A DNA stretch of 33,769 bases from Allosalinactinospora lopnorensis. GTDB lineage: Bacteria; Actinomycetota; Actinomycetes; Streptosporangiales; Streptosporangiaceae. How positions within the stretch are numbered: the first letter of the stretch is position 1; the number at the start of each line of letters is the position of its first letter. Under the pieces are notes generated by a model that searched no databases, was not told the DNA's origin, and saw only the letters and a program-made list of their open reading frames with translations. The DNA lies in contig NZ_LAJC01000067.1 in assembly GCF_000981225.1 (NCBI RefSeq), positions 1 to 33,769 of the forward strand, written 5' to 3'. Positions 1 to 8,244 of this stretch are shown here, piece by piece. Both the position numbers and the translations under genes were made by a program.

Positions 1-2
1 CC

Positions 3-647
3 CGCCGCTACCGGCCGGCCGCGCGCGGTGCGGTCGACCCGCGCCGCACGGTGCGCCGTATGCTGCGCCACGCGGGCGAGCCGACCCAACTGGTGCGCCG
101 GCGCCGCGGAACCAAGCCGCGCCGCCTGGTGCTGCTGCTGGACGTCTCCGGCTCCATGGCGCCCTACGCCGATACCCTGCTGCGGTTCGGGCACGCGGCG
201 GTACGCCGGCGGCCCACACTGACCGAGGCGTTCACGGTGGGTACCCGGCTCACCAGGATCACCCGGGCGCTGCGCCACCGGGACCCCGACACGGCGCTGG
301 AGGCCGCGGGCCGGGCGATCCCCGACTGGCACGGCGGCACCCGGCTCGCGGACTCGGTCAAGGCCTTCCTCGACCGCTGGGGGCAGCGCGGCATGGCGCG
401 CGGGGCCGTGGTCGTGGTCTGCAGTGACGGGTGGGAGCGCGGCGACCCGGCCGAACTCGCCGAGCAGATGGCGCGTATCTCCCGGCTCGCGAACCGGCTG
501 GTGTGGGTGAACCCGCATCAGGGTAAGCCCGGGTACGCGCCCCTTGTCGGCGGCATGGCCGCGGTGCTGCCCTATCTGGACGACTTCGTCGCCGGACACA
601 GCCTCGCCAGCTTCGAGTACCTCGCCGAGGTCATCTCGCGCGGGTGA
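3..647 (+). CDS. CoxE-like VWA domain protein (5' end outside window)
   Basis: The reading frame is open from the window edge, so the N-terminal part is missing. What remains is the C-terminal von Willebrand A domain of the CoxE family. The MIDAS metal site DVSGSM is visible, followed by a Thr/Asp-containing segment (GGTRLADSV) and CSDGWERGD, where the later MIDAS residues are expected. The end LASFEYLAEVISRG is typical of the family. CoxE proteins are thought to work with a MoxR-type ATPase in maturation of molybdenum hydroxylases (family knowledge). This fits the coxSLMG genes downstream, although a 379-nt gap separates them and coxE more often lies after coxG. It ends with TGA. Confidence 0.85.
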   Translation, partial: RRYRPAARGAVDPRRTVRRMLRHAGEPTQLVRRRRGTKPRRLVLLLDVSGSMAPYADTLLRFGHAAVRRRPTLTEAFTVGTRLTRITRALRHRDPDTALEAAGRAIPDWHGGTRLADSVKAFLDRWGQRGMARGAVVVVCSDGWERGDPAELAEQMARISRLANRLVWVNPHQGKPGYAPLVGGMAAVLPYLDDFVAGHSLASFEYLAEVISRG

Positions 648-663
648 GGGCCGCGCCGTCCGC

Positions 664-697
664 GCAGCGGTGCTCCGGGGGAGCGAGGCTCCGCTGC
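664..697 (+). terminator. possible terminator hairpin after the CoxE-like gene
   Basis: Arms at 664-673 and 688-697 pair over 10 positions with one mismatch, around a G-rich loop. It begins 17 nt after the CoxE stop codon. There is no T-tract, which is usual in actinomycetes. The remaining 648-1026 gap holds no convincing gene; its main features are the two palindromes listed next. Confidence 0.4.
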
Positions 698-919
698 GGG
701 CCGCGAATGAATTCTGTTCGACCTGCTGTTTGAACTTTCCGTGATTCCGTGAAAGCTATTTGTGACTTCCCTCGTGCCACCCTTGCGTATCCGGCCGCGG
801 AGGACTTTGCTGGATATCCAGCGCGCACCAGGGCTTCGCGCCGTCCGGCGGAACGAGGGAGTCACGACCACGAGGGGGTGGAGCGCGCCGCGGCGTCCCG
901 GCGACGCGCTGCGAGTGGA

Positions 920-938
920 CCGATGGTCCGACCATCGG
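920..938. promoter_or_regulatory. perfect inverted repeat upstream of coxS
   Basis: CCGATGGTC and GACCATCGG (9-bp arms) flank a single central base. The site lies about 90 nt before the coxS start in a gap with no gene. A dyad of this size is a plausible transcription factor operator. No regulator is encoded in the visible cox region, so the binding partner is unknown. Confidence 0.45.
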
Positions 939-996
939 CCCAAGTGGGTAATTCACAAGTTGAGCGCCGGTGAGGCGACCGAACGACCCACGGCCA

Positions 997-1010
997 GACA
1001 AGCGCTTGTC
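997..1010. promoter_or_regulatory. 14-bp perfect palindrome just upstream of the coxS ribosome binding site
   Basis: GACAAGCGCTTGTC is perfectly self-complementary and ends 16 nt before the coxS ATG, directly upstream of the GCGGGAG ribosome binding site. Its position suggests an operator that would block transcription or initiation of the cox operon. It differs in sequence from the 920-938 dyad. Confidence 0.45.
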
Positions 1011-1026
1011 ACACGCGGGAGTGCCC

Positions 1027-1584
1027 ATGAGCCGCATCAGCCTGAAGGTCGACGGAGTCCGCTACGACGACGACGTCGATCCCCGCACGCTTCTCGTCCA
1101 CCACCTACGCGAACACCTCGGCAAGGTAGGCACGGTGGTGGGCTGCGACACCACCAACTGCGGCGCCTGCACCGTCCTCATGGGCGGCAAGAGCGTCAAG
1201 AGCTGTACCGTCCTGGCGGCCCAGGCCGACGGACAGGAGATCGAAACGGTCGAGGGCCTGGCCGGCAAGGACGGCAGCCTGCACCCGGTGCAGCAGGCGT
1301 TCCACGACAGCCATGCCCTGCAATGCGGCTACTGCACGCCGGGGATGATCATGGCGGCCGTCGACCTGCTCGCCGAGAACCCCGAACCGACCGATGACGA
1401 GGTGCGAGAGGGCCTTGAAGGCAACCTGTGCCGGTGCACCGGGTACCAGAACATCGTCCGCGCGGTGCAGGACGCCGCGGCGGTCATGCGTGCCGAGGTG
1501 CCGGCGCCACGCGACGCCGGGACCGAGCCGATGGAGGGCACCCGGGGCACGACCTCGCCCGCAGCGGAGGAGGTAGCGCGATGA
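1027..1584 (+). CDS. coxS: CoxS-type 2Fe-2S subunit of a molybdenum hydroxylase
   Basis: Small iron-sulfur subunit that passes electrons from the molybdenum site to FAD. It is 185 residues long, with the family's full cysteine set: a plant-type 2Fe-2S site at C40, C45, C48 and C60 ([10 protein letters not shown]), and a second 2Fe-2S site at C100, C103, C135 and C137 (CGYC, CRC). The C-terminal 30 residues or so are a low-complexity extension. The ATG at 1027 was chosen because GCGGGAG lies 6 nt upstream; a GTG at 1021 is the alternative. The stop overlaps the coxL ATG (ATGA), indicating translational coupling. The S-L-M order is the classic arrangement of this enzyme class. Confidence 0.93.
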   Translation: MSRISLKVDGVRYDDDVDPRTLLVHHLREHLGKVGTVVGCDTTNCGACTVLMGGKSVKSCTVLAAQADGQEIETVEGLAGKDGSLHPVQQAFHDSHALQCGYCTPGMIMAAVDLLAENPEPTDDEVREGLEGNLCRCTGYQNIVRAVQDAAAVMRAEVPAPRDAGTEPMEGTRGTTSPAAEEVAR

Positions 1585-3986
1585 CCACCGCCGAAGCCGG
1601 CCCGACCCCCCAGGTCGGGGCCGCACGCAGCCGCAAGGAGGACGCCCGGCTGATCACCGGCCGCACGATGTGGACCGAGAACATCACGCTGCCGGGCATG
1701 CTGCACCTGGCGATCCTGCGCAGTCCGATGGCGCACGCGCGGATCACCCACCTCGACGTCGGTCCCGCACTGGAGGCGCCCGGGGTGATCGCGGCGTTCA
1801 GCGGGCGCGACGTCGCCGACGTCCAGGGCAGCATGCCGTGCGCCTGGCCGGTCACCGAGGACACGGTGGTGCCGGACTACCCGCCGCTCGCCGTGGACGA
1901 GGTGCGCCACACCGGCGAGCCGGTCGCGGTGGTCGCGGCCCGCGACCGGGCCAGCGCCATGGACGCCCTGGAGGCGATCGAGGTCGACTACGAGCCGCTG
2001 CCGGTGGTCCTCGGCATGGAGGAGGCGCTGGCCGAGAACGCGCCGCTGGTTCACGGCGACCAGGGCACGAACAAGTGCTATACGTGGACGTTCGACTCCG
2101 TGCAGGCCGGCACGGGCGGCGACGTGGCGGCCGCCGAGGCCGACGCCGAGGTCGTCGTCAAGCGCCGCTACACCCAGCAGCGGCTGATCCCGGCGTTCAT
2201 GGAGCCGCGCAGCGTGGTCGTCGACCCCACCGGGGACCAGATCACGATGTGGTCGGCCACCCAGATCCCGCACATCCTGCGGCTGATGCTCGCCATGGTC
2301 ACCGGGATACCCGAGCACAAGGTGCGCGTGGTCGCCCCGGACGTCGGCGGCGGCTTCGGCGGCAAGCTGCAGGTGACCCCGGAGGAGTTCATCGCGTTCG
2401 TCGCCGCCCAGCGGACCGGTCGGCCGGTGAAGTACACCGAGAGCCGGTCGGACACGATGATGTCCGGACACCACGGCCGGGACCAGATCCAGGACGTCAC
2501 CCTGTCCGCCCGCAGGGACGGCACCGTGACCGGGCTGTCGATCAGGCTGCTCGCCAACATGGGGGCCTACCTGGGCATCGTCACGCCCGGCGTGCCGATC
2601 CTCGGCGCGTTCATGTACAACGCGATCTACAAGTTCCCGGCGTACCGGTTCGAGTGCACGGGCGTCTTCACGAACACCACGAAGACCGACGCCTACCGGG
2701 GGGCAGGGCGGCCCGAGGCGACGTTCGCGATCGAGCGCGCCATGGACGAGCTCGCCGCCGAGCTGGACATGGACCCGATCGAGCTGCGCCGGCGCAACTG
2801 GATCAAGCACGAGGAGTTCCCGTTCACCACGGTCGCCACCCTGACCTACGACTCCGGGAACTACGAGGCGGCCACCGACCGGGCGATGGAGCTGTTCGGC
2901 TACGACGCGCTGCGGCGCGAGCAGGCGGAGCGCCGCCGGTCGGGCGACCGGGTGCAGCTCGGCATCGGCGTCTCGACCTACACCGAGATGTGCGGCCTGG
3001 CGCCGTCGCGGGTGCTCGGCTCGCTGCGGTACGGGGCCGGCGGCTGGGAGAACGCGAGCGTCCGCGTCCTGCCGACCGGCAAGGTGGAGGTGATCACCGG
3101 GACCTCCCCGCACGGCCAGAGCCACGAGACCGCCTGGAGCCAGATCGCGGCCGACCAGTTGGGGGTGGCGTTCGAGGACGTCGAGGTGCTGCACGGCGAC
3201 ACCCGGACCTCGCCCAAGGGCCTGGACACCTACGGGTCCCGCTCGCTGGCCGTCGGCGGCGCCGCGCTGGTCCACGCCTGCGAGAGGGTCGTGGAGAAGG
3301 CGCGCCCCATAGCGGCGCACCTGCTGGAGTGCGACCCGGCGGACCTGGAGTTCACCGACGGCGCGTTCCGGGTGCGGGGCACACCCGAGGCGGCCAAGAC
3401 GATCGCCGACTGCTCGCTTGCGGTCTTCACCTCGCACGACCTGCCTGAGGGGGTCGAGCCGAGCCTCGACTCCGACGCGACCTACGACCCGGCGAACTTC
3501 TCGTTCCCGCACGGGACCCACCTGTGCGCGACCGAGGTGGACACCGAGACCGGGCGAGTCCGGATCCGGTCCTACGTCGCGGTGGACGACGTCGGCCGGG
3601 TGGTCAACCCGACCATCGTCGAGGGCCAACTGCACGGCGGCATCGCCCAGGGCATCGCCCAGGCCCTGTACGAGGAGGCCAGCTACGACAACGACGGCAA
3701 CCTGCTCACGGGCTCGTTCGTCGACTACCTGGTGCCCGGCGCGCCCGACCTGCCCCACATGGTCACCGACCGGACCGAGACCCCGGCGCCGGACCACCCG
3801 CTGGGCGCCAAGGGGGTGGGGGAGGCCGGCACCATCGCCTCGACCCCGGCGGTCGTCAACGCGATCGTCGACGCGCTGCGGCCGTACGGCGTCACCGACG
3901 TCCCGATGCCGTGCATGCCGGAACGCGTCTGGCGTGCGATCCGCGACGCCCGCGAGGGGGCGCCCGAGGGGAGTGAGCGGTCATGA
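1581..3986 (+). CDS. coxL: CoxL-type molybdopterin-binding large subunit, form II
   Basis: Catalytic subunit of the xanthine oxidase family, 801 residues, normal length. The molybdenum-cofactor motifs are present: VGGGFGGK (about 256-262) and [10 protein letters not shown] near the C-terminus, where Glu748 is the expected catalytic base. The active-site loop reads AYRGAGR (371-377), the form II signature. Form I enzymes proven to oxidise CO carry AYxCSFR with a Cys that binds copper, and that Cys is absent here. The substrate is therefore uncertain: CO oxidation has been debated for form II, and other aldehyde or N-heterocycle hydroxylations are possible. The ATG overlaps the coxS stop and follows GGAGGAGG. 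It overlaps coxM by ATGA. Confidence 0.93.
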   Translation: MTTAEAGPTPQVGAARSRKEDARLITGRTMWTENITLPGMLHLAILRSPMAHARITHLDVGPALEAPGVIAAFSGRDVADVQGSMPCAWPVTEDTVVPDYPPLAVDEVRHTGEPVAVVAARDRASAMDALEAIEVDYEPLPVVLGMEEALAENAPLVHGDQGTNKCYTWTFDSVQAGTGGDVAAAEADAEVVVKRRYTQQRLIPAFMEPRSVVVDPTGDQITMWSATQIPHILRLMLAMVTGIPEHKVRVVAPDVGGGFGGKLQVTPEEFIAFVAAQRTGRPVKYTESRSDTMMSGHHGRDQIQDVTLSARRDGTVTGLSIRLLANMGAYLGIVTPGVPILGAFMYNAIYKFPAYRFECTGVFTNTTKTDAYRGAGRPEATFAIERAMDELAAELDMDPIELRRRNWIKHEEFPFTTVATLTYDSGNYEAATDRAMELFGYDALRREQAERRRSGDRVQLGIGVSTYTEMCGLAPSRVLGSLRYGAGGWENASVRVLPTGKVEVITGTSPHGQSHETAWSQIAADQLGVAFEDVEVLHGDTRTSPKGLDTYGSRSLAVGGAALVHACERVVEKARPIAAHLLECDPADLEFTDGAFRVRGTPEAAKTIADCSLAVFTSHDLPEGVEPSLDSDATYDPANFSFPHGTHLCATEVDTETGRVRIRSYVAVDDVGRVVNPTIVEGQLHGGIAQGIAQALYEEASYDNDGNLLTGSFVDYLVPGAPDLPHMVTDRTETPAPDHPLGAKGVGEAGTIASTPAVVNAIVDALRPYGVTDVPMPCMPERVWRAIRDAREGAPEGSERS

Positions 3987-4849
3987 TCCCGGCCCAGTTC
4001 GAGTACGCCCGGCCCTCCAGTGTGCAGGAGGCCGTACGGGCCCTCGCCGAGGCCGGCGAGGACGCCAAGGTCCTCGCCGGCGGCCAGAGCCTGATCCCGA
4101 TGCTGCGCATGCGGCTGGCCGTTCCGTCCACGGTCATCGACCTCGGCGGGGTCTCGGACATGCGCGGTGTCCGCGACGACGGTGACGCCCTGGCCATCGG
4201 GGCGATGACCACCTATGCCGATGTCATACGCGACCCGATGGTGCGCGAGCACGCGCCGCTGGTCGTGCAGGCCACGGAGACCGTCGCCGACCGGCAGGTG
4301 CGGCACATGGGGACGTTCGGCGGCGCGCTGGCGCACGCCGACCCGGCGGGCGACATGCCCAGTGTCGCGCTCGCCCTCGACATGATGTTCGACATCGAGG
4401 GGCCGGGAGGGCGCCGCGCCGTTCCGGCCGGGGAGTTCTTCGTCGACTACTTCACCAGCGCGCTCTCGCCCGACGAGATCCTCGTCTCGGTCCGGGTGCC
4501 CAAGCTGCCCGGGTGGGGGACCCACTACGAGAAGTTCAACCGGGTGGCCCAGGCGTGGGCGATCGTCGGTGTCGCCGCGGCCGTCCGGCGGTCCGGCGAC
4601 ACCATCGAAAAGGCGCGGATCGCGCTGACCAACATGGGGCCGACACCCGTCCGGGCCAGGGGAGTCGAGGAGGCACTGGCCGGAGCGCCGGCGACCGCCG
4701 AGGCCCTGGCGTCGGCCGCCGCGCGCGCCGATGAGGGGACCGCGCCGACCGGCGACGTGTCCGCCTCATCGGAGTACCGCAGCTACCTCGCCACTGTGCT
4801 CACCAGGAGGGCGGTCGCCGCGGCCGCCGGAATCCCGCAGGACGGGTAG
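3983..4849 (+). CDS. coxM: CoxM-type FAD-binding subunit
   Basis: Medium flavoprotein subunit of the same molybdenum hydroxylase, 288 residues as is usual. FAD-binding motifs are visible: AGGQSL (32-37) and TFGGALAHADP (111-121). The C-terminal CO-dehydrogenase flavoprotein domain follows from about residue 170. It accepts electrons from the 2Fe-2S subunit and passes them to the respiratory chain or another acceptor (family knowledge). The ATG overlaps the coxL stop by ATGA, so the three subunits are probably made in step. Confidence 0.93.
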   Translation: MIPAQFEYARPSSVQEAVRALAEAGEDAKVLAGGQSLIPMLRMRLAVPSTVIDLGGVSDMRGVRDDGDALAIGAMTTYADVIRDPMVREHAPLVVQATETVADRQVRHMGTFGGALAHADPAGDMPSVALALDMMFDIEGPGGRRAVPAGEFFVDYFTSALSPDEILVSVRVPKLPGWGTHYEKFNRVAQAWAIVGVAAAVRRSGDTIEKARIALTNMGPTPVRARGVEEALAGAPATAEALASAAARADEGTAPTGDVSASSEYRSYLATVLTRRAVAAAAGIPQDG

Positions 4850-4866
4850 AGGAAAGGAGTAGTTCC

Positions 4867-5576
4867 GTGCGGCTTGACCACGACTTCACCGTTCCGGTGC
4901 CCGTCTCGGAGGCGTGGAAGGTGCTGCTGGACGTCCCGCGGGTGGCGCCGTGCATGCCGGGGGCGACACTCACCGAGTTCGACGGCGAGACGTTCAAGGG
5001 CACGGTGAAGGTCAAGCTGGGCCCGGTCTCGCTCACCTATCGCGGAACGGGCCGCTTCGCCGAGATCGACGAAGCGGCCCGCCGGGTCGTCATCGAGCGT
5101 CGGGGAAGGAGAGTCGCGGTTCCGGTACCGCGAGCGCCACCGTGACGGCCACCATGGTGGCCGAGGGCGACTCGACCCGTGTCGACGTCGGCACCGATCT
5201 CACCATCACCGGTCGGCCCGCGCAGTTCGGCCGCGGGATGCTCTCGGACGTGGGCGGGCGGCTCATCGGCCAGTTCGCCGACTGCCTGGAGAAGACCCTG
5301 GCCGGGGAGGAGAAGGAGGAGAAGGCCGGCGGGGCCGCGGCCGAGGCGCCGGGCCCCGAGCGGGCACCGGAAGCCGCCCAGGGGGCGGGCGGCACCGCGG
5401 CCGAGCCGAGTGTCGGTATGACGACCAGGGAGGACCGGGAGGTCCAGCCCATCGACCTGCTGGAGATCACGGGGATCGGCGCGACCCTGCGCAGGTACGC
5501 GCCGCAGTTGGCCGCGGCCGCGGGCGTCGCCGCCGTGTTCTATCTGCTCGGCAGGCGCAGCCGCCGCAGGAGGTAG
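4867..5576 (+). pseudogene. coxG: CoxG-like SRPBCC membrane-anchor protein, frameshifted
   Basis: CoxG proteins help attach the CO-dehydrogenase-type enzyme to the membrane. The GTG start at 4867 follows AAGGAG by 7 nt. The first frame gives the SRPBCC start (LDHDFTVPVPVSEAWKVL, CMPGATLTEFDG, FKGTVKVKLGPVSLTYRGTG) but runs to a stop at 5145. The rest of the domain (SGKESRGSGTASATVTATM, then the conserved FGRGMLSDVGGRLIGQF segment) continues in another frame to 5576. Adding one G near 5096-5097 restores ASGKESRG and gives about 236 residues. After the domain come an Ala/Glu/Pro-rich linker and a C-terminal membrane helix (LAAAAGVAAVFYLLGRR). The split may be a sequencing error or a real mutation. 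Confidence 0.85.
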
Positions 5577-5620
5577 GCCGACCGGGGTGCGCCCGCACAG
5601 CGCCCTCGGCGGCGGAAGTC

Positions 5621-5652
5621 GTGCCGCCACCGCCCCGGAGCGGTGGCGGCAC
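5621..5652 (+). terminator. strong terminator hairpin after the cox operon
   Basis: A perfect 13-bp GC-rich stem (5621-5633 with 5640-5652) encloses a 6-nt loop, 45 nt after the coxG stop. No T-run follows, as is common in actinomycetes. It separates the cox operon from the toxin-antitoxin pair. Confidence 0.75.
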
Positions 5653-5734
5653 GCGTGCGGAGGGGCGCTCTCACAGCAGGTGCCCGTGGAGCAGGGGTTT
5701 TCCAATCCGGGTGGCTAGACCGCAATCATGGTCT

Positions 5735-6022
5735 GTGAAGACGGCGCCGCTGTCCGAAGCCAAGACCCATCTGTCCGAACTGGCCGAAGAGGTCGACCGT
5801 ACGCACGAGCGCGTGACCATCACCCGGAACGGGCGCGACCACGTCGTCCTGATGTCCGTCGAGGACCTGGCGGAGATCGAGGCCACCCTTGAGCTGCTGA
5901 ACGACCCTGAGGCCCGGGAACGCGTCAAGCGGTCTGAGACGGAGATCGCGCGAGGCGAAGCCCTTTCCGCTGAGGAGAGCGCCGCTCTCCTGGAGTCGTT
6001 GCGCAAGAAACCCGCGAAGTGA
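5735..6022 (+). CDS. Phd/YefM-family antitoxin
   Basis: Antitoxin of a type II toxin-antitoxin pair, 95 residues. The N-terminal Phd/YefM fold reads KTAPLSEAKTHLSELAEEV, then THERVTITRNGRDHVVLMSVEDL, which is the dimer and DNA-binding part that normally represses its own promoter. The C-terminal helical tail (ERVKRSETEIARGEALSAEE) would bind and neutralise the toxin. GTG at 5735 is chosen because conserved sequence begins there. No clear Shine-Dalgarno precedes it, so the mRNA may be leaderless; GTG 5711 is the alternative. The stop overlaps the toxin start (GTGA). Confidence 0.85.
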   Translation: MKTAPLSEAKTHLSELAEEVDRTHERVTITRNGRDHVVLMSVEDLAEIEATLELLNDPEARERVKRSETEIARGEALSAEESAALLESLRKKPAK

Positions 6023-6279
6023 CCTACGAGATTCGGGTGACTCCTACCGCCGCCCGCCGGCAACGTCTACCGGAATTCGCCGCCGCCGCGTGCGCGGAGT
6101 TCATCATGGGGCCTCTCGCTGAGGCCCCGCACCGTGTCGGGGCGCCGTTGCGCAGCCCGTTCGATGGTCGACGCCGCGCCCGCCGGGGAGAGTACCGCGT
6201 TCGGTACCGCATCGACGACGACACCAAGACGGTGTTCGTCCTCGACGTCGACCACCGCCGGGACGCCTACCGCCGCTGA
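6019..6279 (+). CDS. RelE/ParE-family toxin
   Basis: Toxin partner of the preceding antitoxin, 86 residues. The pattern is RelE-like: YEIRVTPTAARRQRLPEFAA at the N-terminus, PHRVGAPLRSPFDGRRRARRGEYRVRYRIDDD in the middle, and a final strand VFVLDVDHRRDAYRR. RelE toxins cleave mRNA on the ribosome; the basic residues and the terminal DHRRDAYRR fit this type. The GTG start overlaps the antitoxin TGA, so the two are co-translated. The gene appears intact. Confidence 0.88.
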   Translation: MTYEIRVTPTAARRQRLPEFAAAACAEFIMGPLAEAPHRVGAPLRSPFDGRRRARRGEYRVRYRIDDDTKTVFVLDVDHRRDAYRR

Positions 6280-6349
6280 CCACGTGGAGGTGGGCGGACC
6301 GGCCGAGCCGGAACGCGACCGCGGTGGGACCGCCCAAAGGGCCGGTGTC

Positions 6350-6508
6350 TCAGCCTGCCGTCCTCGCCGGTGGATAGCCGAACTGCTCCAGGCGCTTGCG
6401 CGCCGTCTCCAGCGGTCCCAGATCGGCCGGCATCCGCCGGAAGGCCGGAAGTAGGTCGCCGAGTAGTGGGGCCTCGCTGCGCGCCCGGTCGTAGATCGTG
6501 CGCATCAC
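6350..6508 (-). CDS. possible small ORF or gene remnant beyond the methyltransferase
   Basis: After the methyltransferase stop, the same reading frame stays open to 6350 and reads like a soluble helical segment (LTREFADVMRTIYDRARS, LLGDLLPAFRRMPADLG, LETARKRLEQFGYPPART). A GTG at 6508 and an ATG at 6505 are possible starts, with CGGGAG 9 nt upstream, giving about 52 residues. I do not recognise it. It could be a short gene, or the remains of a longer protein whose 5' part has been lost. Confidence 0.3.
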   Translation of the reverse strand: MMRTIYDRARSEAPLLGDLLPAFRRMPADLGPLETARKRLEQFGYPPARTAG

Positions 6509-6565
6509 GTCGGCGAACTCCCGCGTGAGCGAGGGCAGGGGCAGCGCTGAACGTCTGCGATGGCA

Positions 6566-7183
6566 TCAGCGCCGCCTGGCCACCACCCGGTCGACGAAGC
6601 CGAGGGCCAGCCGGTCGTGCCGTTCCACGGCGAACCCCTGCTCGACGACGAGTTCCAGCGGGCGGCGCCGGGGCGCGGCACGCAGGTGCTCGATCCAGCG
6701 GAACGGAACGCGGGTGTACTCGATGTGGTCCACCAGCAGCAGCCGCCCCTCCGGGCGCAGCACCCGGTGCATCTCCGCCACCGCGGACCGCTGGTCCGGG
6801 ATGGTGCACAGCGACAGCGTGCACACCACGGTGTCGAAGCTCCCGTCGTCGAACGGCAGTTTCTGGGCGTCGCCTTCTCGCAGGTCCAGCGGACGCTTGA
6901 GCCCCGCGGCCCGACGCCGGGCCGCGGCGAGCATCTCCGGGCTCAGGTCGATGCCGGTGAGCTCCGCGTCCTCGCGGTAATGGCCCAGGTTGCGGCCGGT
7001 GCCCACGGCGATCTCCAGGGTGCGCCCGCGCGCCTGTTCGCACAGCCGGGCACGGGTGTCGCCGATGATCCACCGTTCCATGCCGTCGCCGCGGCGATCG
7101 TAGCCGGCCGCCATCCGGTCCCACCGCCGCCGGGTGCGGGCCGTGGCTTCGTCCAGGTGGCCACCGCTCGGTTCGCCTGTCAT
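6566..7183 (-). CDS. class I SAM-dependent methyltransferase
   Basis: A 205-residue methyltransferase of the UbiE/COQ5 type. SAM-binding motif I is LEIAVGTGRNLGHY, the acidic residue after strand 2 is in LTGIDLSPEMLA, and later come REGDAQKLPFDDGSFDTVVCTL and the motif LRPEGRLLLVDH. The N-terminal RRWDRMAAGYDR segment is typical. The substrate cannot be read from sequence. It is divergent from the MerR regulator, with a 65-nt gap containing the MerR-type promoter, so control by that regulator is likely (inference). Confidence 0.85.
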   Translation of the reverse strand: MTGEPSGGHLDEATARTRRRWDRMAAGYDRRGDGMERWIIGDTRARLCEQARGRTLEIAVGTGRNLGHYREDAELTGIDLSPEMLAAARRRAAGLKRPLDLREGDAQKLPFDDGSFDTVVCTLSLCTIPDQRSAVAEMHRVLRPEGRLLLVDHIEYTRVPFRWIEHLRAAPRRRPLELVVEQGFAVERHDRLALGFVDRVVARRR

Positions 7184-7210
7184 CCCCGCACACCCTCTCG
7201 TCGCCGCCGC

Positions 7211-7260
7211 GGTTGACTGCTACCCTCAGTCTGGAAGTTAATGTCAACATGAAGTCAACC
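7211..7260. promoter_or_regulatory. MerR-type promoter with 20-bp spacer and flanking inverted repeat
   Basis: A -35 TTGACT (7213-7218) and a -10 TAATGT (7239-7244) are separated by 20 bp. This over-long spacing is the hallmark of promoters that MerR regulators untwist. The -10 lies only 4 nt before the merR ATG, which implies a leaderless mRNA. GGTTGAC (7211-7217) and GTCAACC (7254-7260) form a perfect 7-bp inverted repeat around the promoter, and GTCAAC occurs again at 7243-7248. Confidence 0.6.
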
Positions 7261-7658
7261 GGTACTGAGTATTCGATCGGCGAGATCGCCGGGCGGTTCG
7301 GATTGGCCACCCATGTGCTGCGGCACTGGGAGGCGGCGGGGGTGCTGCGGCCGGCGCGGCGGGTCAACGGACGCCGCCGTTACGACCCGGAGCACCTGGC
7401 GCAGGTCGCCTGATCCTGCAGGGGAAGGAAGCGGGGTTCAGCCTAGAGCAGATGAGCGAGCTGTTCCAGGCCGAGGACGGCGCGGCCCGGCGGAGCATCC
7501 TCGCCCGGCACGCGGCCGAGCTGGACCGCAGGATCGCCCGTCTGCAGGCGGCGCGGCGCGTCGTCGAGCACCCCATGCGCTGCCCGGAGGAGGACTTCCT
7601 GCGCTGCCCCAACCTCTGGGCGTCGATCCAGGAGCTGATCCCGGACGAGCGGCGGTAA
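7249..7658 (+). pseudogene. MerR-family transcriptional regulator, frameshifted
   Basis: MerR regulators bind overlong promoters and activate on sensing a ligand. The N-terminal winged helix is clear (YSIGEIAGRFGLATHVLRHWEAAGVL, then GRRRYDPEHLAQVA) but stops at 7413. The rest of the protein is in another frame: KEAGFSLEQMSELF, a dimerisation coiled coil (RHAAELDRRIARLQAARRV) and a short tail with two cysteines (RCPEEDFLRC). Adding one C after 7410 turns GCCTGATC into GCCCTGATC and restores a 136-residue protein of normal length. The tail cysteines may sense metal or redox state (inference). The ATG at 7249 fits the adjacent promoter. Confidence 0.85.
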
Positions 7659-7663
7659 GGCCC

Positions 7664-7718
7664 GGTGGCGACGTTCCCGGGGCCCTCCTCCGCGTTCGGC
7701 CCCGGGAACGTCGCCACC
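7664..7718 (+). terminator. very strong hairpin terminator after merR
   Basis: A perfect 21-bp stem (7664-7684 with 7698-7718) surrounds a 13-nt loop, starting 5 nt after the merR stop. It is by far the longest perfect hairpin seen in the window and marks the end of the merR transcript. Confidence 0.8.
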
Positions 7719-8244
7719 AGCGCGAGGAGGGTGGGAAGAGCCGCCGTCGCCGCCGTGCGCGGCAGACCGCGAAATTATCGGAACCGCGCGGAGCAATGGC
7801 CGGAATTGGCCAGAGAAACATTGCGAGAAATGTCAACGCATACCCTGCGGTCCGGATGGAAAAACGTGGAAAATGGGGCGAGGGGTGGCCGGGTCCTGCC
7901 AGTCGGGTGTTTTTTGGATGCAGTGTGGCGCTCCTCACGCCGTTCCCCTGGTCGATCTTCGCGGTACGAGCCGCTGCCGGAGAATATCGCAGGCCAAGGC
8001 TTTTCTCGGCATAGCAGTGCGCGTGTCCGCCGAGGTGTGATCGGCGTATCGGGCGAGCCCGAACGGTATTTTCGTGTCGCCTGCAACAAACCGGTCGCCC
8101 GAAAACAGGTCGGGTCGGAAAAACCAGAATTAAAGGATCCAGGCGAGAGTTAGGGTTCATTCCGCCTCTTTCTGATGGGAGAGGTTTTCGTGAATCCACC
8201 GAAGATCCGGATCGGGTGGGAACCAGCCAGGAATGGATCTGTAC
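7719..8244. other. 526-nt gene-free region before the SapA-like genes
   Basis: This stretch is visibly richer in A and T than its surroundings. Open frames that cross it look like chance readings, with no recognisable domain and atypical composition. It contains a TGGCC-ggaatt-GGCCA inverted repeat at 7797-7812. It presumably carries the promoter of the first SapA-like gene, but I cannot place -35/-10 boxes with confidence. Confidence 0.5.

Noticed and set aside
1329-3797. 822-codon open frame on the minus strand over coxL
   Set aside because: It is the mirror of a high-GC gene; the plus strand has all molybdenum hydroxylase motifs, and the minus reading has no domain and a skewed Arg/Gly/Val composition.
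1581-3986. Genuine form I aerobic CO dehydrogenase
   Set aside because: The AYxCSFR motif with its copper-binding Cys is replaced by AYRGAGR.
7665-8153. 162-codon plus-strand open frame in the gap before the SapA-like genes
   Set aside because: It starts inside the terminator stem, has no plausible domain, and lacks the codon bias of the neighbouring genes.
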